Below are positions 43,846 to 54,019 of a stretch of DNA of 64,000 bases, piece after piece. The stretch's first letter is position 1; the number at the start of each line of letters is the position of its first letter. Origin of the DNA: Fodinibius sp052060035 (GTDB taxonomy: Bacteria; Bacteroidota; Rhodothermia; Balneolales; Balneolaceae); assembly GCF_052060035.1 (NCBI RefSeq), contig NZ_JBPOEA010000014.1:14818-78817 (forward strand), given 5' to 3'. The notes under the pieces were generated by a model. It did not search any database. It worked only from the letters and a program-made list of their open reading frames with translations, and was not told where the DNA came from. The position numbers were made by a program, and so were the translations under genes.

Positions 43846-46683
43846 ATGCCACGACGCGACGACATCAATAAAATACTTATCATCGGATCAGGACCAATTG
43901 TAATCGGCCAAGCCTGTGAATTTGACTATTCGGGTTCCCAGGCTTGTAAATCTCTTCGAGAAGATGGCTATAAAGTTGTGCTCATCAACTCGAACCCAGC
44001 CACTATTATGACAGACCCTATGATGGCTGATGAGATCTACCTAAAACCCCTGACTGAAGAATCCATAAGAGAAATTGTAGACATTGAAGAGCCCGATGCG
44101 GTGCTGCCTACCATGGGCGGACAAACGGGATTGAATCTAACTCGAGATCTGCAACAGCAAAACTACTGGAGCGAACGTGACATCAAAATTATTGGTGTGG
44201 ATATTGACGCCGTTGATATCACCGAAGATCGCCAACAGTTTCGCGACCTGATGGATGATATCGATATTCCGCAATGCCGCAGTAAAGCAGCAGAATCGGT
44301 ACTCGAAGCAAAAGAAATTGCCGAAGATCTGGGAGGCTTGCCCATTGTTATTCGTCCCTCGTTTACTATGGGTGGCGCCGGCGGCGGCATCGTCTGGACC
44401 GAAGACGAATTTGAAAAGAAAGTGCTGCGCGGTCTGGAAATGAGCCCTGTACACCGTGTACTCATCGAAGAATCTATTTTTGGATGGAAAGAATATGAGC
44501 TTGAACTACTGCGCGATCCCAACGACAATGTCGTCATTATCTGTACCGTTGAAAACATTGATCCGATGGGCGTACACACCGGCGACTCGGTGACCGTAGC
44601 CCCCTCCCAAACGCTTACCGACAAGCAGTTCCAAATGCTGCGCGATGCGGCTATCAAGATGATGCGCTCGATCGGGACGTTTGCCGGTGGCTGTAATGTG
44701 CAGTTTGCCGTTGAACCGGGCAGCGATCGCTTTGTGGCTATCGAAATTAATCCGCGCGTGAGTCGATCTTCCGCCCTTGCATCCAAAGCAACAGGGTATC
44801 CTATCGCCAAAATTGCTACAAAGCTTGCGGTAGGATATAATCTTGACGAACTGCCGAACCCCATTACCGGCAATACCTCGGCTTGCTTTGAACCATCCAT
44901 CGATTATGTGATTGTAAAAGCACCGCGCTTCAACTTCGAGAAGTTTCCCAATGTTGATGAAGAACTTACCACACAGATGAAAGCGGTAGGCGAAGTAATG
45001 TCTATCGGACGAAACTTCCCTGAGGCGCTGAACAAAGCTTATCAATCCCTTGAAATTGGTCGATCGGGACTGGGCGCCGACGGTTACAATGAGTTGGATC
45101 GCAAGGAGGTCCGCGAACGACTCAAAAAGCCATACTGGGATCGCATGCTTAATATCCGAAACGCCTTTAAACTGGGGGCATCGGTCGAAGAAATTGCTGA
45201 TATCACCAAGGTGGATCCGTGGTTCCTGCAGCAGATTCGATACATGGTATCGCTCGAAAATCGCACCGAGGGACAATCACTCGATACCCTCAGTAAAGAC
45301 GACTTATTTGAGCTTAAGCAAGCAGGTTTTGGAGATGAGCAAATTGCCTGGTTGTTGAGCCAAAGCAATGGTGAGGTCACAGAAAAAGAAGTTCGTGAAA
45401 AACGCCACGACTTTAAGCTAAAACCCTCATTTAAGGTTGTTGATACCTGCGCTGCAGAATTTCCCGCAGAAACACCCTATTTCTACTCTGCTTACGAAGG
45501 CGAAAATGAAAGTGACGTATCCGATAAAAAGAAAGTAATGATTCTTGGAAGCGGACCTAACCGCATTGGCCAAGGTATTGAATTTGATTACTCCTGTGTG
45601 CATGCCGTGCATGCTGCCCAGGAAATGGGCTACGAAGCCATTATGGTAAACTGTAATCCCGAAACCGTTTCCACTGATTTCGATACGGCTGATAAGCTCT
45701 ATTTCGAACCGGTTTTCTGGGAACGCGTAATGGATATTTACGAGCACGAACAGCCCGAGGGCGTCATCCTGCAGGTGGGCGGACAAACGGCCCTGAAGTT
45801 AGGTAAAAAGTTTGTAGAAGAAGACATCAAGATTTTCGGTACCGATTTCGAGATGATCAACTTTGCTGAAGATCGAGGCTCATTCTCCGAGTTTCTTAAA
45901 AAGCTCGACATCCCCTTCCCCTCGTACGGTACAGCTGAAGACGTGGAAGGAGCTTTGGAAATTGCGAACCGTATCGGCTATCCGGTACTTATTCGTCCCA
46001 GCTATGTACTCGGCGGACAGGGAATGCGCATTGCTGTTAAGCAGGAAGAGCTCGAGTTTTATACTCAGCGTGTACTGGAGACGCACCCAGAAAACGCCTT
46101 CCTCATTGATAAGTTTCTGGAACATGCTGTAGAGGTAGATGTGGATGCGGTTTATGACGGAGATCAGATGCACATTGCAGGCATCATGCAACATATTGAA
46201 CCGGCGGGCGTTCATTCGGGCGACTCCACAGCCGTAATTCCAACGTACTCGCTAAGTGATACAGCCATCGAGAAAATCAAAGCATACCACGAAAAAATTG
46301 CTTCGAATATGAACATCAAAGGATTCCTGAATGTACAATATGCCGTTAAGGGAGATGATGTATATGTGCTGGAAGCCAATCCGCGATCAACGCGAACTAT
46401 TCCGTTCCTGGCTAAAGCCACCGGACGTCCTGAAGCACAAATTGCGGTAAAAGTAATGCTGGGTGCCAAACTTAAAGACTTTGACAAGGCAGATTTGACA
46501 TCAAAGCTTAAGAAGTGGGCCATTAAAGAACCGGTATTCCCATTCGATAAATTTCCCGAAGTCAAAAAAGAGCTTGGCCCGGAGATGAAATCCACCGGAG
46601 AAACAATCTACTTTATGGAAGATTTCAATGATGAACACTTTAAAAAACCATTCGAGTTTAAAAACCTTTATCTGAGCAAGTAA
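43846..46683 (+). CDS. carB: Carbamoyl-phosphate synthase large subunit, lacking the C-terminal MGS-like regulatory domain
   Basis: 945 residues against about 1070 for the E. coli type. Two tandem ATP-grasp halves are complete: ILIIGSGPIVIGQACEFDYSG...MTDPMMADEIYLKP with RPSFTMGGAGGGI, and VMILGSGPNRIGQGIEFDYSC with RPSYVLGGQGMRI and LEANPRSTRTIPFLAKATG. The oligomerisation region lies between. The protein ends just after GPEMKSTGE..., where other CarBs continue into the UMP/ornithine-binding domain. This short form is usual in flavobacterial relatives, so it is unlikely to be a truncation. Allosteric control must differ from E. coli. Confidence 0.95.
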   Translation: MPRRDDINKILIIGSGPIVIGQACEFDYSGSQACKSLREDGYKVVLINSNPATIMTDPMMADEIYLKPLTEESIREIVDIEEPDAVLPTMGGQTGLNLTRDLQQQNYWSERDIKIIGVDIDAVDITEDRQQFRDLMDDIDIPQCRSKAAESVLEAKEIAEDLGGLPIVIRPSFTMGGAGGGIVWTEDEFEKKVLRGLEMSPVHRVLIEESIFGWKEYELELLRDPNDNVVIICTVENIDPMGVHTGDSVTVAPSQTLTDKQFQMLRDAAIKMMRSIGTFAGGCNVQFAVEPGSDRFVAIEINPRVSRSSALASKATGYPIAKIATKLAVGYNLDELPNPITGNTSACFEPSIDYVIVKAPRFNFEKFPNVDEELTTQMKAVGEVMSIGRNFPEALNKAYQSLEIGRSGLGADGYNELDRKEVRERLKKPYWDRMLNIRNAFKLGASVEEIADITKVDPWFLQQIRYMVSLENRTEGQSLDTLSKDDLFELKQAGFGDEQIAWLLSQSNGEVTEKEVREKRHDFKLKPSFKVVDTCAAEFPAETPYFYSAYEGENESDVSDKKKVMILGSGPNRIGQGIEFDYSCVHAVHAAQEMGYEAIMVNCNPETVSTDFDTADKLYFEPVFWERVMDIYEHEQPEGVILQVGGQTALKLGKKFVEEDIKIFGTDFEMINFAEDRGSFSEFLKKLDIPFPSYGTAEDVEGALEIANRIGYPVLIRPSYVLGGQGMRIAVKQEELEFYTQRVLETHPENAFLIDKFLEHAVEVDVDAVYDGDQMHIAGIMQHIEPAGVHSGDSTAVIPTYSLSDTAIEKIKAYHEKIASNMNIKGFLNVQYAVKGDDVYVLEANPRSTRTIPFLAKATGRPEAQIAVKVMLGAKLKDFDKADLTSKLKKWAIKEPVFPFDKFPEVKKELGPEMKSTGETIYFMEDFNDEHFKKPFEFKNLYLSK

Positions 46684-46713
46684 TAGTCTTATATTTAGCT
46701 ACTTTTAAATCGG

Positions 46714-46743
46714 TGCCATCGTGAAAACGGTGGCATCTCTTTT
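46714..46743 (+). terminator. Probable terminator after carB
   Basis: Stem TGCCATCG (46714-46721) with CGGTGGCA (46728-46735), 6-nt loop, then TCTCTTTTC, a weak T-run. Confidence 0.6.
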
Positions 46744-46830
46744 CAAAACAACGTCTTACTTTCAGTAACAATAATTTATAATCAGGATTTATTCTGCGCC
46801 ATCAGATAAATCAGATTTTATCAGCGATAC

Positions 46831-49011
46831 ATGATCAAAGAAGCACGAAACAAGCTTAATAACGTTTTTGGATTTGAAGATTTTCGTCCCCTGCAGGAAG
46901 ACATTATTTCGAACGTCATGGACGAGAAAGATACACTCGTCATCATGCCCACAGGGGGAGGAAAGTCGCTCTGCTACCAAATTCCGGCGCTGCTTTTTGA
47001 TGGGCTGACCGTTGTTGTTTCTCCGCTCATTTCGCTGATGAAAGATCAGGTTGAGCAACTTCAACAGTACGATATTCCGGCTATTTATCTTAATAGCTCA
47101 CTTACCGATCAGGAGTACGAACACAATATTCAGCGGTTAAAAAACAAGGAGATAAAACTGCTGTATCTTGCTCCTGAAACGCTGCTGATGGAGCGAACTC
47201 GTAAATTGCTTGCCAATCAAAATGTCGACCTATTTACAATTGACGAGGCACACTGTATTTCAGAATGGGGGCACGATTTTCGTCCCGATTATCGGGAGCT
47301 TACTGAAGTTCGAAAAGATTTTCCCGGTTCAACCTGTCTGGCCCTGACTGCTACCGCAACACCACGCGTACGTCAAGACATCAAGGATGTACTGAAATTC
47401 GAAGAATCTGATACCTTTCTTGCCAGCTTTGATCGCAAAAACTTATTCCTGAAAGTAGCTGACAAGGACGATCCGCTGGAACAAACGCTGGATTTTCTCT
47501 ATACCCGAAAAAAGCAGTCGGGCATCATTTATTGCTTTTCCCGCAAGCAGGTCGAAGAGCTTTTTGTAGAACTAAAGAAAGCAGGTCATTCGGTTAAACC
47601 CTATCACGCGGGACTCTCCAAGAAACTGCGCAACAGAAACCAGGAACTGTTTATCCGCGACGACATTTCGATAATTGTTGCTACGATTGCATTTGGAATG
47701 GGGATTGACAAACCGAACGTACGTTTCGTAATGCACTACGATATGCCCAAAAATATTGAATCGTACTATCAACAAATTGGCCGCGCCGGACGTGACGGGC
47801 TCCGCTCAGATTGCCTATTACTGTACAGCCGATCTGACAAACAAAAGATTCAGTACTTTATCAATCAAAAAGAAGGCAAGGAAAAAAAGGTAGCTGAAAA
47901 GCATCTCAAAGATTTGATGAAGTTTCTGGAAACAGATGAGTGCCGCCGCGTACCGCTGATGAAATATTTTGGAGAAACATACGAAAAAGACGACTGCGGC
48001 ATGTGCGACAATTGTCTTTCGGTAGATGCCGAAGTAGAAGACCTGACCGTACAAGCACAAAAAATGCTTTCCTGCATCGCTCGCACAAACGAGGAGTTTG
48101 ATGCATACTACATAGCTGATGTACTGCGCGGATCCACCAAAGAAAAAGTATTGTCAAACGGCCATGATGAAATTCCTACCTATGACATTGGCAACGAATG
48201 GGCCAAAGAGCACTGGATTTTACTTGCGCGGCTCTTAGTTAAGCAAGGATACCTGAGCCGAGAAGAACAGCACGGAGCCCTTAAGATCACCGATCAGGGA
48301 AAGGCTGTACTTAAAGGCAAAGAAAATGTATTTGGCGTACTCGACCGCAGCGATACCGTAGTAGATGATGAGGCAATAGATCGTACTTCGACAGATGTGG
48401 AAAATAATTACAACAAAGACCTTTTTGAACAACTGAAAAAGAAACGTAAAGAACTGGCCGATCAGCAGTCGGTTCCTCCCCATGCAATTTTCCCAGATAC
48501 TACGCTTATGGAGATGGCCTATTATTTTCCTCAGTCTAAAGATAATTTAATACCCATTTATGGAGTGGGATCCGTGAAGCTCAAAAAATATGGCACTGAC
48601 TTTCTGAAAATCATCAATAAATATTGTCGGGCCAACGATGTAGAAGAAAACACTGAATTGCTGGAAGAGAAAAAAGAAAAGCAGCAAGAGCATGGCCAAC
48701 CATACGAGCGAATCGGCAAGGAGTATAATGCCGGTAAATCGATCGACCACCTGGCCGAACAGTTCGGCGTTAAGGATGTCACCATCATCAAGCATTTGAA
48801 AAAATATCTCAAAGAGGGCAACAATATACGTCCGGAAGGCATCGTAAAGGCATCATCCCTTTCTACCCGTAAGCGTGATGAAGTACTCGAAGTAATGGAC
48901 GAAGTGCCTACACATATGCTTCGAAAGGTATATACCGAACTCGACAAATCGGTAAGCTACAGCGAACTGCGTATTATCCAACTATATCATATGGCAAAAA
49001 ACAACAAATAA
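46831..49011 (+). CDS. recQ: ATP-dependent DNA helicase RecQ
   Basis: 726 residues. Helicase core with Walker A MPTGGGKS (residues 40-46), DEAH box at 138-141 (DEAHCISEWGHDFRPDY), LTATATPRV, GIIYCFSRKQVEEL and the motif VI region QQIGRAGRDG. A four-cysteine zinc site (DECRRVPLM...DDCGMCDNC) precedes the RQC winged helix. An HRDC domain (~525-600) and a C-terminal helix-turn-helix (HTH_40-like, ~635-720) follow. A 3'-5' helicase for recombination and repair; monocistronic. Confidence 0.95.
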   Translation: MIKEARNKLNNVFGFEDFRPLQEDIISNVMDEKDTLVIMPTGGGKSLCYQIPALLFDGLTVVVSPLISLMKDQVEQLQQYDIPAIYLNSSLTDQEYEHNIQRLKNKEIKLLYLAPETLLMERTRKLLANQNVDLFTIDEAHCISEWGHDFRPDYRELTEVRKDFPGSTCLALTATATPRVRQDIKDVLKFEESDTFLASFDRKNLFLKVADKDDPLEQTLDFLYTRKKQSGIIYCFSRKQVEELFVELKKAGHSVKPYHAGLSKKLRNRNQELFIRDDISIIVATIAFGMGIDKPNVRFVMHYDMPKNIESYYQQIGRAGRDGLRSDCLLLYSRSDKQKIQYFINQKEGKEKKVAEKHLKDLMKFLETDECRRVPLMKYFGETYEKDDCGMCDNCLSVDAEVEDLTVQAQKMLSCIARTNEEFDAYYIADVLRGSTKEKVLSNGHDEIPTYDIGNEWAKEHWILLARLLVKQGYLSREEQHGALKITDQGKAVLKGKENVFGVLDRSDTVVDDEAIDRTSTDVENNYNKDLFEQLKKKRKELADQQSVPPHAIFPDTTLMEMAYYFPQSKDNLIPIYGVGSVKLKKYGTDFLKIINKYCRANDVEENTELLEEKKEKQQEHGQPYERIGKEYNAGKSIDHLAEQFGVKDVTIIKHLKKYLKEGNNIRPEGIVKASSLSTRKRDEVLEVMDEVPTHMLRKVYTELDKSVSYSELRIIQLYHMAKNNK

Positions 49012-49178
49012 CGTAACAGCCGGTGGCTGCATTTTCCAACCTTTTTTAGCTTAATACAGGCACCGGTCTTTATATATTTGCTGTACGGAATCGCTTCTGC
49101 ATTTTTGTATTAATATCACATCTGAAGCGATCTTTTCTTATCATTCGAGTAACTAAACTTTAATACCAATACTATTCT

Positions 49179-50387
49179 ATGAGTTCACGCAATCTTGTTG
49201 TGGCATTTGGCGGCGTTTCGCCCGAGCATGAAGTGTCGGTACTTACCGCCATGCAGGTTATCGCTTCCCTTGAAGAAGCCAGTTACAACATAATTCCCCT
49301 ATATGTTTCAAAATCGGGACGATGGTTGACAGGCGAGCCACTGCTGGAAATGGAAAATTATCAGGATCTGGATGAACTGAAAAAACAGGCTACTCCGTGT
49401 ACTTTTTCGCATGATGAATTGGGAAAACCGATACTGTTGGAAACTGAAAAAAAGGGATTTTTCAGCTCTCCAAAAAGGTATTCAATCTATGCATTAATCC
49501 CGGCCTTCCACGGCTCTGAGGGAGAAAACGGCGCCTTTCAGGGTGTTTGCGAAATGTATAGCATTCCCTATGCAGGCAGCGGGGTTCTTGCATCAAGCAT
49601 GGGCATGGACAAAATAAAAGCCAAAGATATTTGCCGGGCACACGATATTCCTGTTGTTCAAGGATTTGATTTTTTTGAGTCAGAATGGGTTAAGGATCAA
49701 CAATCCATTTTACAATTAGCTGACCAACTCGGTTATCCTGTAATTCTGAAACCAGTAAACCTTGGCAGTAGCATCGGTGTTTCCAGAGCAGAACACGAAG
49801 ATGAACTCATTAAAGCCGTTGAAACAGCTTTCCGGTATGATGAAAACCTGATGGTAGAAAAAGCTGTGTCGCCTCTAATCGAAATCAACTGTTCGGTTTT
49901 AGGTACTGTCCACGACCTTCAAACAAGTGTTTGTGAACGACCGCTCGGGCAAGATGAAACACTCTCTTTTGAGGACAAATATCAGTCACAAAATGGATCA
50001 CAAAAGGGAATGGCTTCGGCCGATCGTGAGATTCCCGCTGATATTTCAGACGAACTGACTCATAAGATTCAGTCGTTATCAGAACAGGTTTTTAAATTAT
50101 TTAGAGCTTCAGGTATTGCCCGGCTCGATTTTCTGATCAATAGCGATACAGAAGAACTATATTTTAATGAGATTAACACCATTCCGGGTTCGTTCTCGTT
50201 TTATCTTTGGGAAGAAAGCGGAATGAATATGCGCGAATTAATGCTAAAGCTAATCGATATAGCTACCGATCAGCATCAGAAAAAAGTTGGCCGTATTCGT
50301 TCGTATAATACGAACCTGCTGAATGAAAAAGCTGTGAAAGGAATTAAGGGTTTAAAGGGCACCCAAAAAAAATCCTCCGATGAATAG
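49179..50387 (+). CDS. ddl: D-alanine-D-alanine ligase family protein
   Basis: 402 residues, longer than typical Ddl (~310-370). Start LVVAFGGVSPEHEVSVLTAMQVI (Glu in HEVS binds the first D-Ala), PAFHGSEGENGAFQGVCEMYSIPYAGSGVLASSMGMDK, ATP-grasp segments VILKPVNLGSSIGVSRA and ARLDFLINSDTEELYFNEINTIPGSFSFYLWEESG. The last motif differs from the EVNTxPGMT common in DdlA/B and may mark a subfamily with another C-terminal acceptor. It makes the peptidoglycan dipeptide in the cytoplasm. A lysine-rich tail is extra. Confidence 0.88.
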   Translation: MSSRNLVVAFGGVSPEHEVSVLTAMQVIASLEEASYNIIPLYVSKSGRWLTGEPLLEMENYQDLDELKKQATPCTFSHDELGKPILLETEKKGFFSSPKRYSIYALIPAFHGSEGENGAFQGVCEMYSIPYAGSGVLASSMGMDKIKAKDICRAHDIPVVQGFDFFESEWVKDQQSILQLADQLGYPVILKPVNLGSSIGVSRAEHEDELIKAVETAFRYDENLMVEKAVSPLIEINCSVLGTVHDLQTSVCERPLGQDETLSFEDKYQSQNGSQKGMASADREIPADISDELTHKIQSLSEQVFKLFRASGIARLDFLINSDTEELYFNEINTIPGSFSFYLWEESGMNMRELMLKLIDIATDQHQKKVGRIRSYNTNLLNEKAVKGIKGLKGTQKKSSDE

Positions 50388-50413
50388 TCGCTATCAACGT
50401 AAATTTTTGGATT

Positions 50414-51919
50414 ATGACATCACTTAACTTGCAAAAATATTTACCTGTACTCATAGTATCGTTATTGCTACTGTGGGGCTGTAAACAACCAGAAACGGTT
50501 GTTATCAATGATGCACCCACTGTTACGGCTCCTTCTGACACTACCGAACAATATCCCACCGCTGATGAGGACGCGGATTTTCGGAAATTGGTTATTGGGG
50601 AATATCAACCTATTACAAGTTTTGATCCCCTGTTAGCAGAAAATGGCGCGACGCTGCGGGCACTGCAACTCATTTATGAAGGACTTGTCCGCCTGAATGC
50701 CAATGGGAATATTATCCCGGCAGTAGCAAAAAGATGGAAAGTTAGTAGCGACTCACTTACCTATACCTTTACCCTCAATCCGAATATTTATTATCAGGAC
50801 AGTGATATATTTAGTACCGGAACCGGGCGACGGCTGGTGGCCAACGATGTGAAGTTTGTATTTGAACGAATGGCTAAAATGGGTAATCCGCCTGCAGCGG
50901 CACAATTATTTTGGGACATTAACGGTTTTGAGCCCTATTATCAGGAACAGCACAAGGTTTATGAACCTGAAAAACGAACGCTTTCTGGGGTTTCGGGTAT
51001 CCGAACCCCAAACGACAGTACGGTAGTCTTTGAACTCTCTAAGGAAGATCCGCAATTTTTGAAAAAGCTGACTACCCCCTATGCCGTCATTTATCCCCGA
51101 GAAGCTGTTAACTCCAGACAAAATTCTTTTGCCCCCGTCGGAACAGGACCGTTTACCCTTTCATCCCAAAAAGCGGATTCGACCTTTATTTTTGCCAAAT
51201 CACAAAAATATCATGCCTCTAAGGATATACGCTTAAACAGAGTTGATATTCTTTCCAGCAACTCCGAATCCAATCTAATGCGTAACATTGGGACCGGTGA
51301 TATCCATTTTATTCCCGAACTTGGTCCTAACACGATACGGAATGTTACTACAGATGCTGGAAATCTTAAGACAGGATATACCAATCGTTATTCCTTAACG
51401 ACCAGAAATGACTTTTATGAAATTGTAATCCGCTCAAATCCTTCTGCAAATATTACCGCTGCAGACGTAAGCAGACTCAGTAATCTGGCTTATGCTAACA
51501 CTGAATCCTACTTCGGGCTACTGCCGGATAATATTATAAACCCTGATACTCTTTCTACATCACAACAAGTTGATACGACCTTAACTACCAAGCAGCTCTA
51601 CTCCGTTTTTTCTGATGATCCTTTTGCCCGTACGTATCTGGGCAACCTCTCAAAAATATTGAATCGTCAGAGCGTTGAACTGGGAATGACCGAATTCCGA
51701 ACCACTACAAAAACCACTGATCTATTGGTTACATGGCGCATACCGCTCATCAGCGATAGTCAAAATGAATTAAGTCCAAACTATCCTGAGGTGTTTCGCT
51801 TTCGAGTTTATCCCACAGCAATGCAGCTAAATGTAATTAGAGAACTCAATTTTAATCAGTACGGATGGTGGCTTGATTTGCGTGGGGTTTCTCTCCCAAC
51901 TCTCGACAAAATAAATTAA
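50414..51919 (+). CDS. Family 5 extracellular solute-binding lipoprotein (oligopeptide/nickel-type ABC transporter)
   Basis: 501 residues with a lipobox (LLWGC, Cys near residue 23). A mature start ITSFDPLLAENGATLRALQLIYEGLVRLNANGNIIPAVAKRWKVSSDSLTYTF is typical of SBP_bac_5. PVGTGPFTLSSQKADSTFIFAKSQKYH continues the match. Ligand (peptide, metal chelate or other) unknown. No permease genes adjoin it; nadK follows after 4 bp and ddl precedes by 26 bp, so the three genes may be one transcript. Confidence 0.85.
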   Translation: MTSLNLQKYLPVLIVSLLLLWGCKQPETVVINDAPTVTAPSDTTEQYPTADEDADFRKLVIGEYQPITSFDPLLAENGATLRALQLIYEGLVRLNANGNIIPAVAKRWKVSSDSLTYTFTLNPNIYYQDSDIFSTGTGRRLVANDVKFVFERMAKMGNPPAAAQLFWDINGFEPYYQEQHKVYEPEKRTLSGVSGIRTPNDSTVVFELSKEDPQFLKKLTTPYAVIYPREAVNSRQNSFAPVGTGPFTLSSQKADSTFIFAKSQKYHASKDIRLNRVDILSSNSESNLMRNIGTGDIHFIPELGPNTIRNVTTDAGNLKTGYTNRYSLTTRNDFYEIVIRSNPSANITAADVSRLSNLAYANTESYFGLLPDNIINPDTLSTSQQVDTTLTTKQLYSVFSDDPFARTYLGNLSKILNRQSVELGMTEFRTTTKTTDLLVTWRIPLISDSQNELSPNYPEVFRFRVYPTAMQLNVIRELNFNQYGWWLDLRGVSLPTLDKIN

Positions 51920-51923
51920 CATC

Positions 51924-52796
51924 ATGAAATTTGCGGTTATAGCAAATCCTCAAAAATATTCCGTTAAAGAACCATTTATTGACCTGCTCAAATGGGCAGA
52001 TAAACATGAGGTGCAAGTATACTTCTGTTCCGATTTACGCAAATTATACGATGGAGATGACCATCCTTCTGCAGTAATAGTTGAGGACGAAGAGTCAGCC
52101 ATCGACCAGGCTGATATCATCATTGCACTGGGTGGCGACGGCACGATGCTATATACTGCCCGGCTTATGAAAAGCATCCAAAAACCCATCCTCGGGGTTA
52201 ACAGTGGCCGACTCGGATTCATGGCTTACACGCAGAAAGAGAATCTCCATCAGGCGCTCGATTATCTTGCTAAAGACAAATATCGCATAGGAAAACGTTA
52301 TTTGCTGGAAGCCAAAGATAATCAGGGAAACATCTATCATGCGCTTAACGAATTCCTGTTTTCGAAAAAGGATTCAACATCCATGGTAAATGTGAGCGCA
52401 CAATATGATGAGATGTTTATTAACAACTACTGGGCGGATGGGTTGATTGTCGCTTCGCCCACAGGATCTACAGCTTATAATCTGTCCTCTGGCGGACCTA
52501 TTGTTATGCCCAGTACCAATGTGATGGTTGTAACCCCCATTAATCCTCACACGCTCACGACCCGTCCGCTGGTTCTCCCCTCCGACAAGCACCTAAAAGT
52601 TACCGTCCAGAAACAAGATCACGAGGTGTTATTTTCTTATGATGGACAAATCAATGAAATCTCCAACTATCCCTACGAGGTCAATATAAAACGCTCTAAC
52701 TTTACTATTGATCTGATTGAGCTGCCCAATCAAAGTTATTTCGACACCCTCCGCAATAAGCTGATGTGGGGCATGGATTCGCGGCAGAGGACTTAA
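51924..52796 (+). CDS. nadK: NAD kinase
   Basis: 290 residues. Motif IIALGGDGTML (GGDG near residue 70), GVNSGRLGFMAYTQ, and the NE/D region (HALNEFLFSK), plus ADGLIVASPTGSTAYNLSSGGPIV and TPINPHTLTTRPLV are all diagnostic. It makes NADP from NAD. Four bases after the solute-binding protein stop, so probably cotranscribed with it. Confidence 0.96.
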   Translation: MKFAVIANPQKYSVKEPFIDLLKWADKHEVQVYFCSDLRKLYDGDDHPSAVIVEDEESAIDQADIIIALGGDGTMLYTARLMKSIQKPILGVNSGRLGFMAYTQKENLHQALDYLAKDKYRIGKRYLLEAKDNQGNIYHALNEFLFSKKDSTSMVNVSAQYDEMFINNYWADGLIVASPTGSTAYNLSSGGPIVMPSTNVMVVTPINPHTLTTRPLVLPSDKHLKVTVQKQDHEVLFSYDGQINEISNYPYEVNIKRSNFTIDLIELPNQSYFDTLRNKLMWGMDSRQRT

Positions 52797-52951
52797 GTCA
52801 AAAAGCATTCGGATGTTAATGTTTAACCGCATACTTATCGAACTTTAACATGCCAAAACCACTCCACTTAAACACTTCGCAGACCTGATATTCAGGAGAT
52901 AAAATAGTATCTTAAACCTGAAATTTTTAATCCCCAAAAATTATTAGTCTC

Positions 52952-53908
52952 ATGAAAGTAACAGTAGTCGGTGCCGGCGGAAATGTCGGTTCAACGGTAT
53001 CTATGGCAGTAGCCCAACGCGATTTCGCCAAGGAAGTGGTAATGGTGGATATCGTGCAAGAGAAAGACGGAGATAAAATTTATCCCTCCAAAGGACGCGC
53101 GCTTGACCAGTGGGAATCATCGCCCATCCATCAGTTTGATACCAAGCTGACCGGAACGGTTGATTATGAAGACACCGCCGGATCAGATGTCTGCGTGATT
53201 ACCGCAGGAGTACCACGCAAGCCTGGAATGAGTCGTGATGACCTGCTCGAAACCAATGCAAATATTGTTCAAGGCGTTGTTGAACAATTAGTTGAACATT
53301 CTCCAAATACTATCATCATTGTGGTTTCAAATCCGCTGGATGTAATGGCACAAGTTGCCCTCGAAACCAGTGGATTTGATTCCAGCCGTGTAATGGGTAT
53401 GGCGGGTATTTTGGATACGGCTCGCTATCGCTCGTTTCTTGCTGAAAAAATTGGTGTATCTCCAAAAGACATTCAGGCACTGCTACTTGGCGGACACGGA
53501 GACACAATGGTGCCTCTTCCTCGCTTCACAACAGTTTGTGGAATGCCCATAACCCAATTTATCGACGAAGATGAACTCGAAGAAATCGTCGAACGTACCA
53601 AAGGCGGTGGCGGTGAGCTTGTCAACCTGATGGGAACTTCAGCATGGTATGCACCCGGCGCTGCAGCCGCACAGATGGTCGAAGCGATTATGCTGGATCA
53701 AAACCGCGTATTCCCTTGTGCTGCGCACTTAAATGGCGAATACGGGCAAGAGGATCTGTTCTTGGGCGTTCCCGTTAAGTTGGGCAAAGGCGGAATAAAA
53801 GAAATTATTGAGGTTGACTTAAACGATGAAGAACAACAACTTTTAGATGAGTCGGCTGATCACGTACATTCTGTACTTAAAGAATTCCGTCAGCTGATGG
53901 ACAAATAA
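52952..53908 (+). CDS. mdh: Malate dehydrogenase (LDH-like type)
   Basis: 318 residues. NAD-binding VTVVGAGGNVGSTVSMAVAQ, substrate arginine loop GVPRKPGMSRDDLLETNA (two Arg distinguish malate from lactate), VSNPLDVMAQVALETSGF, catalytic His in LLGGHGDTMVPLPRF, and GTSAWYAPGAAAAQMVEAI. It converts malate to oxaloacetate in the TCA cycle. Own transcription unit, ended by a strong bidirectional terminator. Confidence 0.96.
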   Translation: MKVTVVGAGGNVGSTVSMAVAQRDFAKEVVMVDIVQEKDGDKIYPSKGRALDQWESSPIHQFDTKLTGTVDYEDTAGSDVCVITAGVPRKPGMSRDDLLETNANIVQGVVEQLVEHSPNTIIIVVSNPLDVMAQVALETSGFDSSRVMGMAGILDTARYRSFLAEKIGVSPKDIQALLLGGHGDTMVPLPRFTTVCGMPITQFIDEDELEEIVERTKGGGGELVNLMGTSAWYAPGAAAAQMVEAIMLDQNRVFPCAAHLNGEYGQEDLFLGVPVKLGKGGIKEIIEVDLNDEEQQLLDESADHVHSVLKEFRQLMDK

Positions 53909-53953
53909 ATCGCAATAAATTTGAGGACGTAAGGCCCTCACTACTTGCATTTA

Positions 53954-53989
53954 AAAAAGGACTCTGCCGACCATAGCAGAGTCCTTTTT
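53954..53989. terminator. Bidirectional terminator between mdh and fhs
   Basis: Fourteen-base perfect arms (53954-53967, 53976-53989) including A/T runs on both sides, 8-nt loop. It serves both convergent genes. Confidence 0.9.
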
Positions 53990-54019
53990 CATTTCACCCC
54001 ATCTAAGCCAAATGATTCC

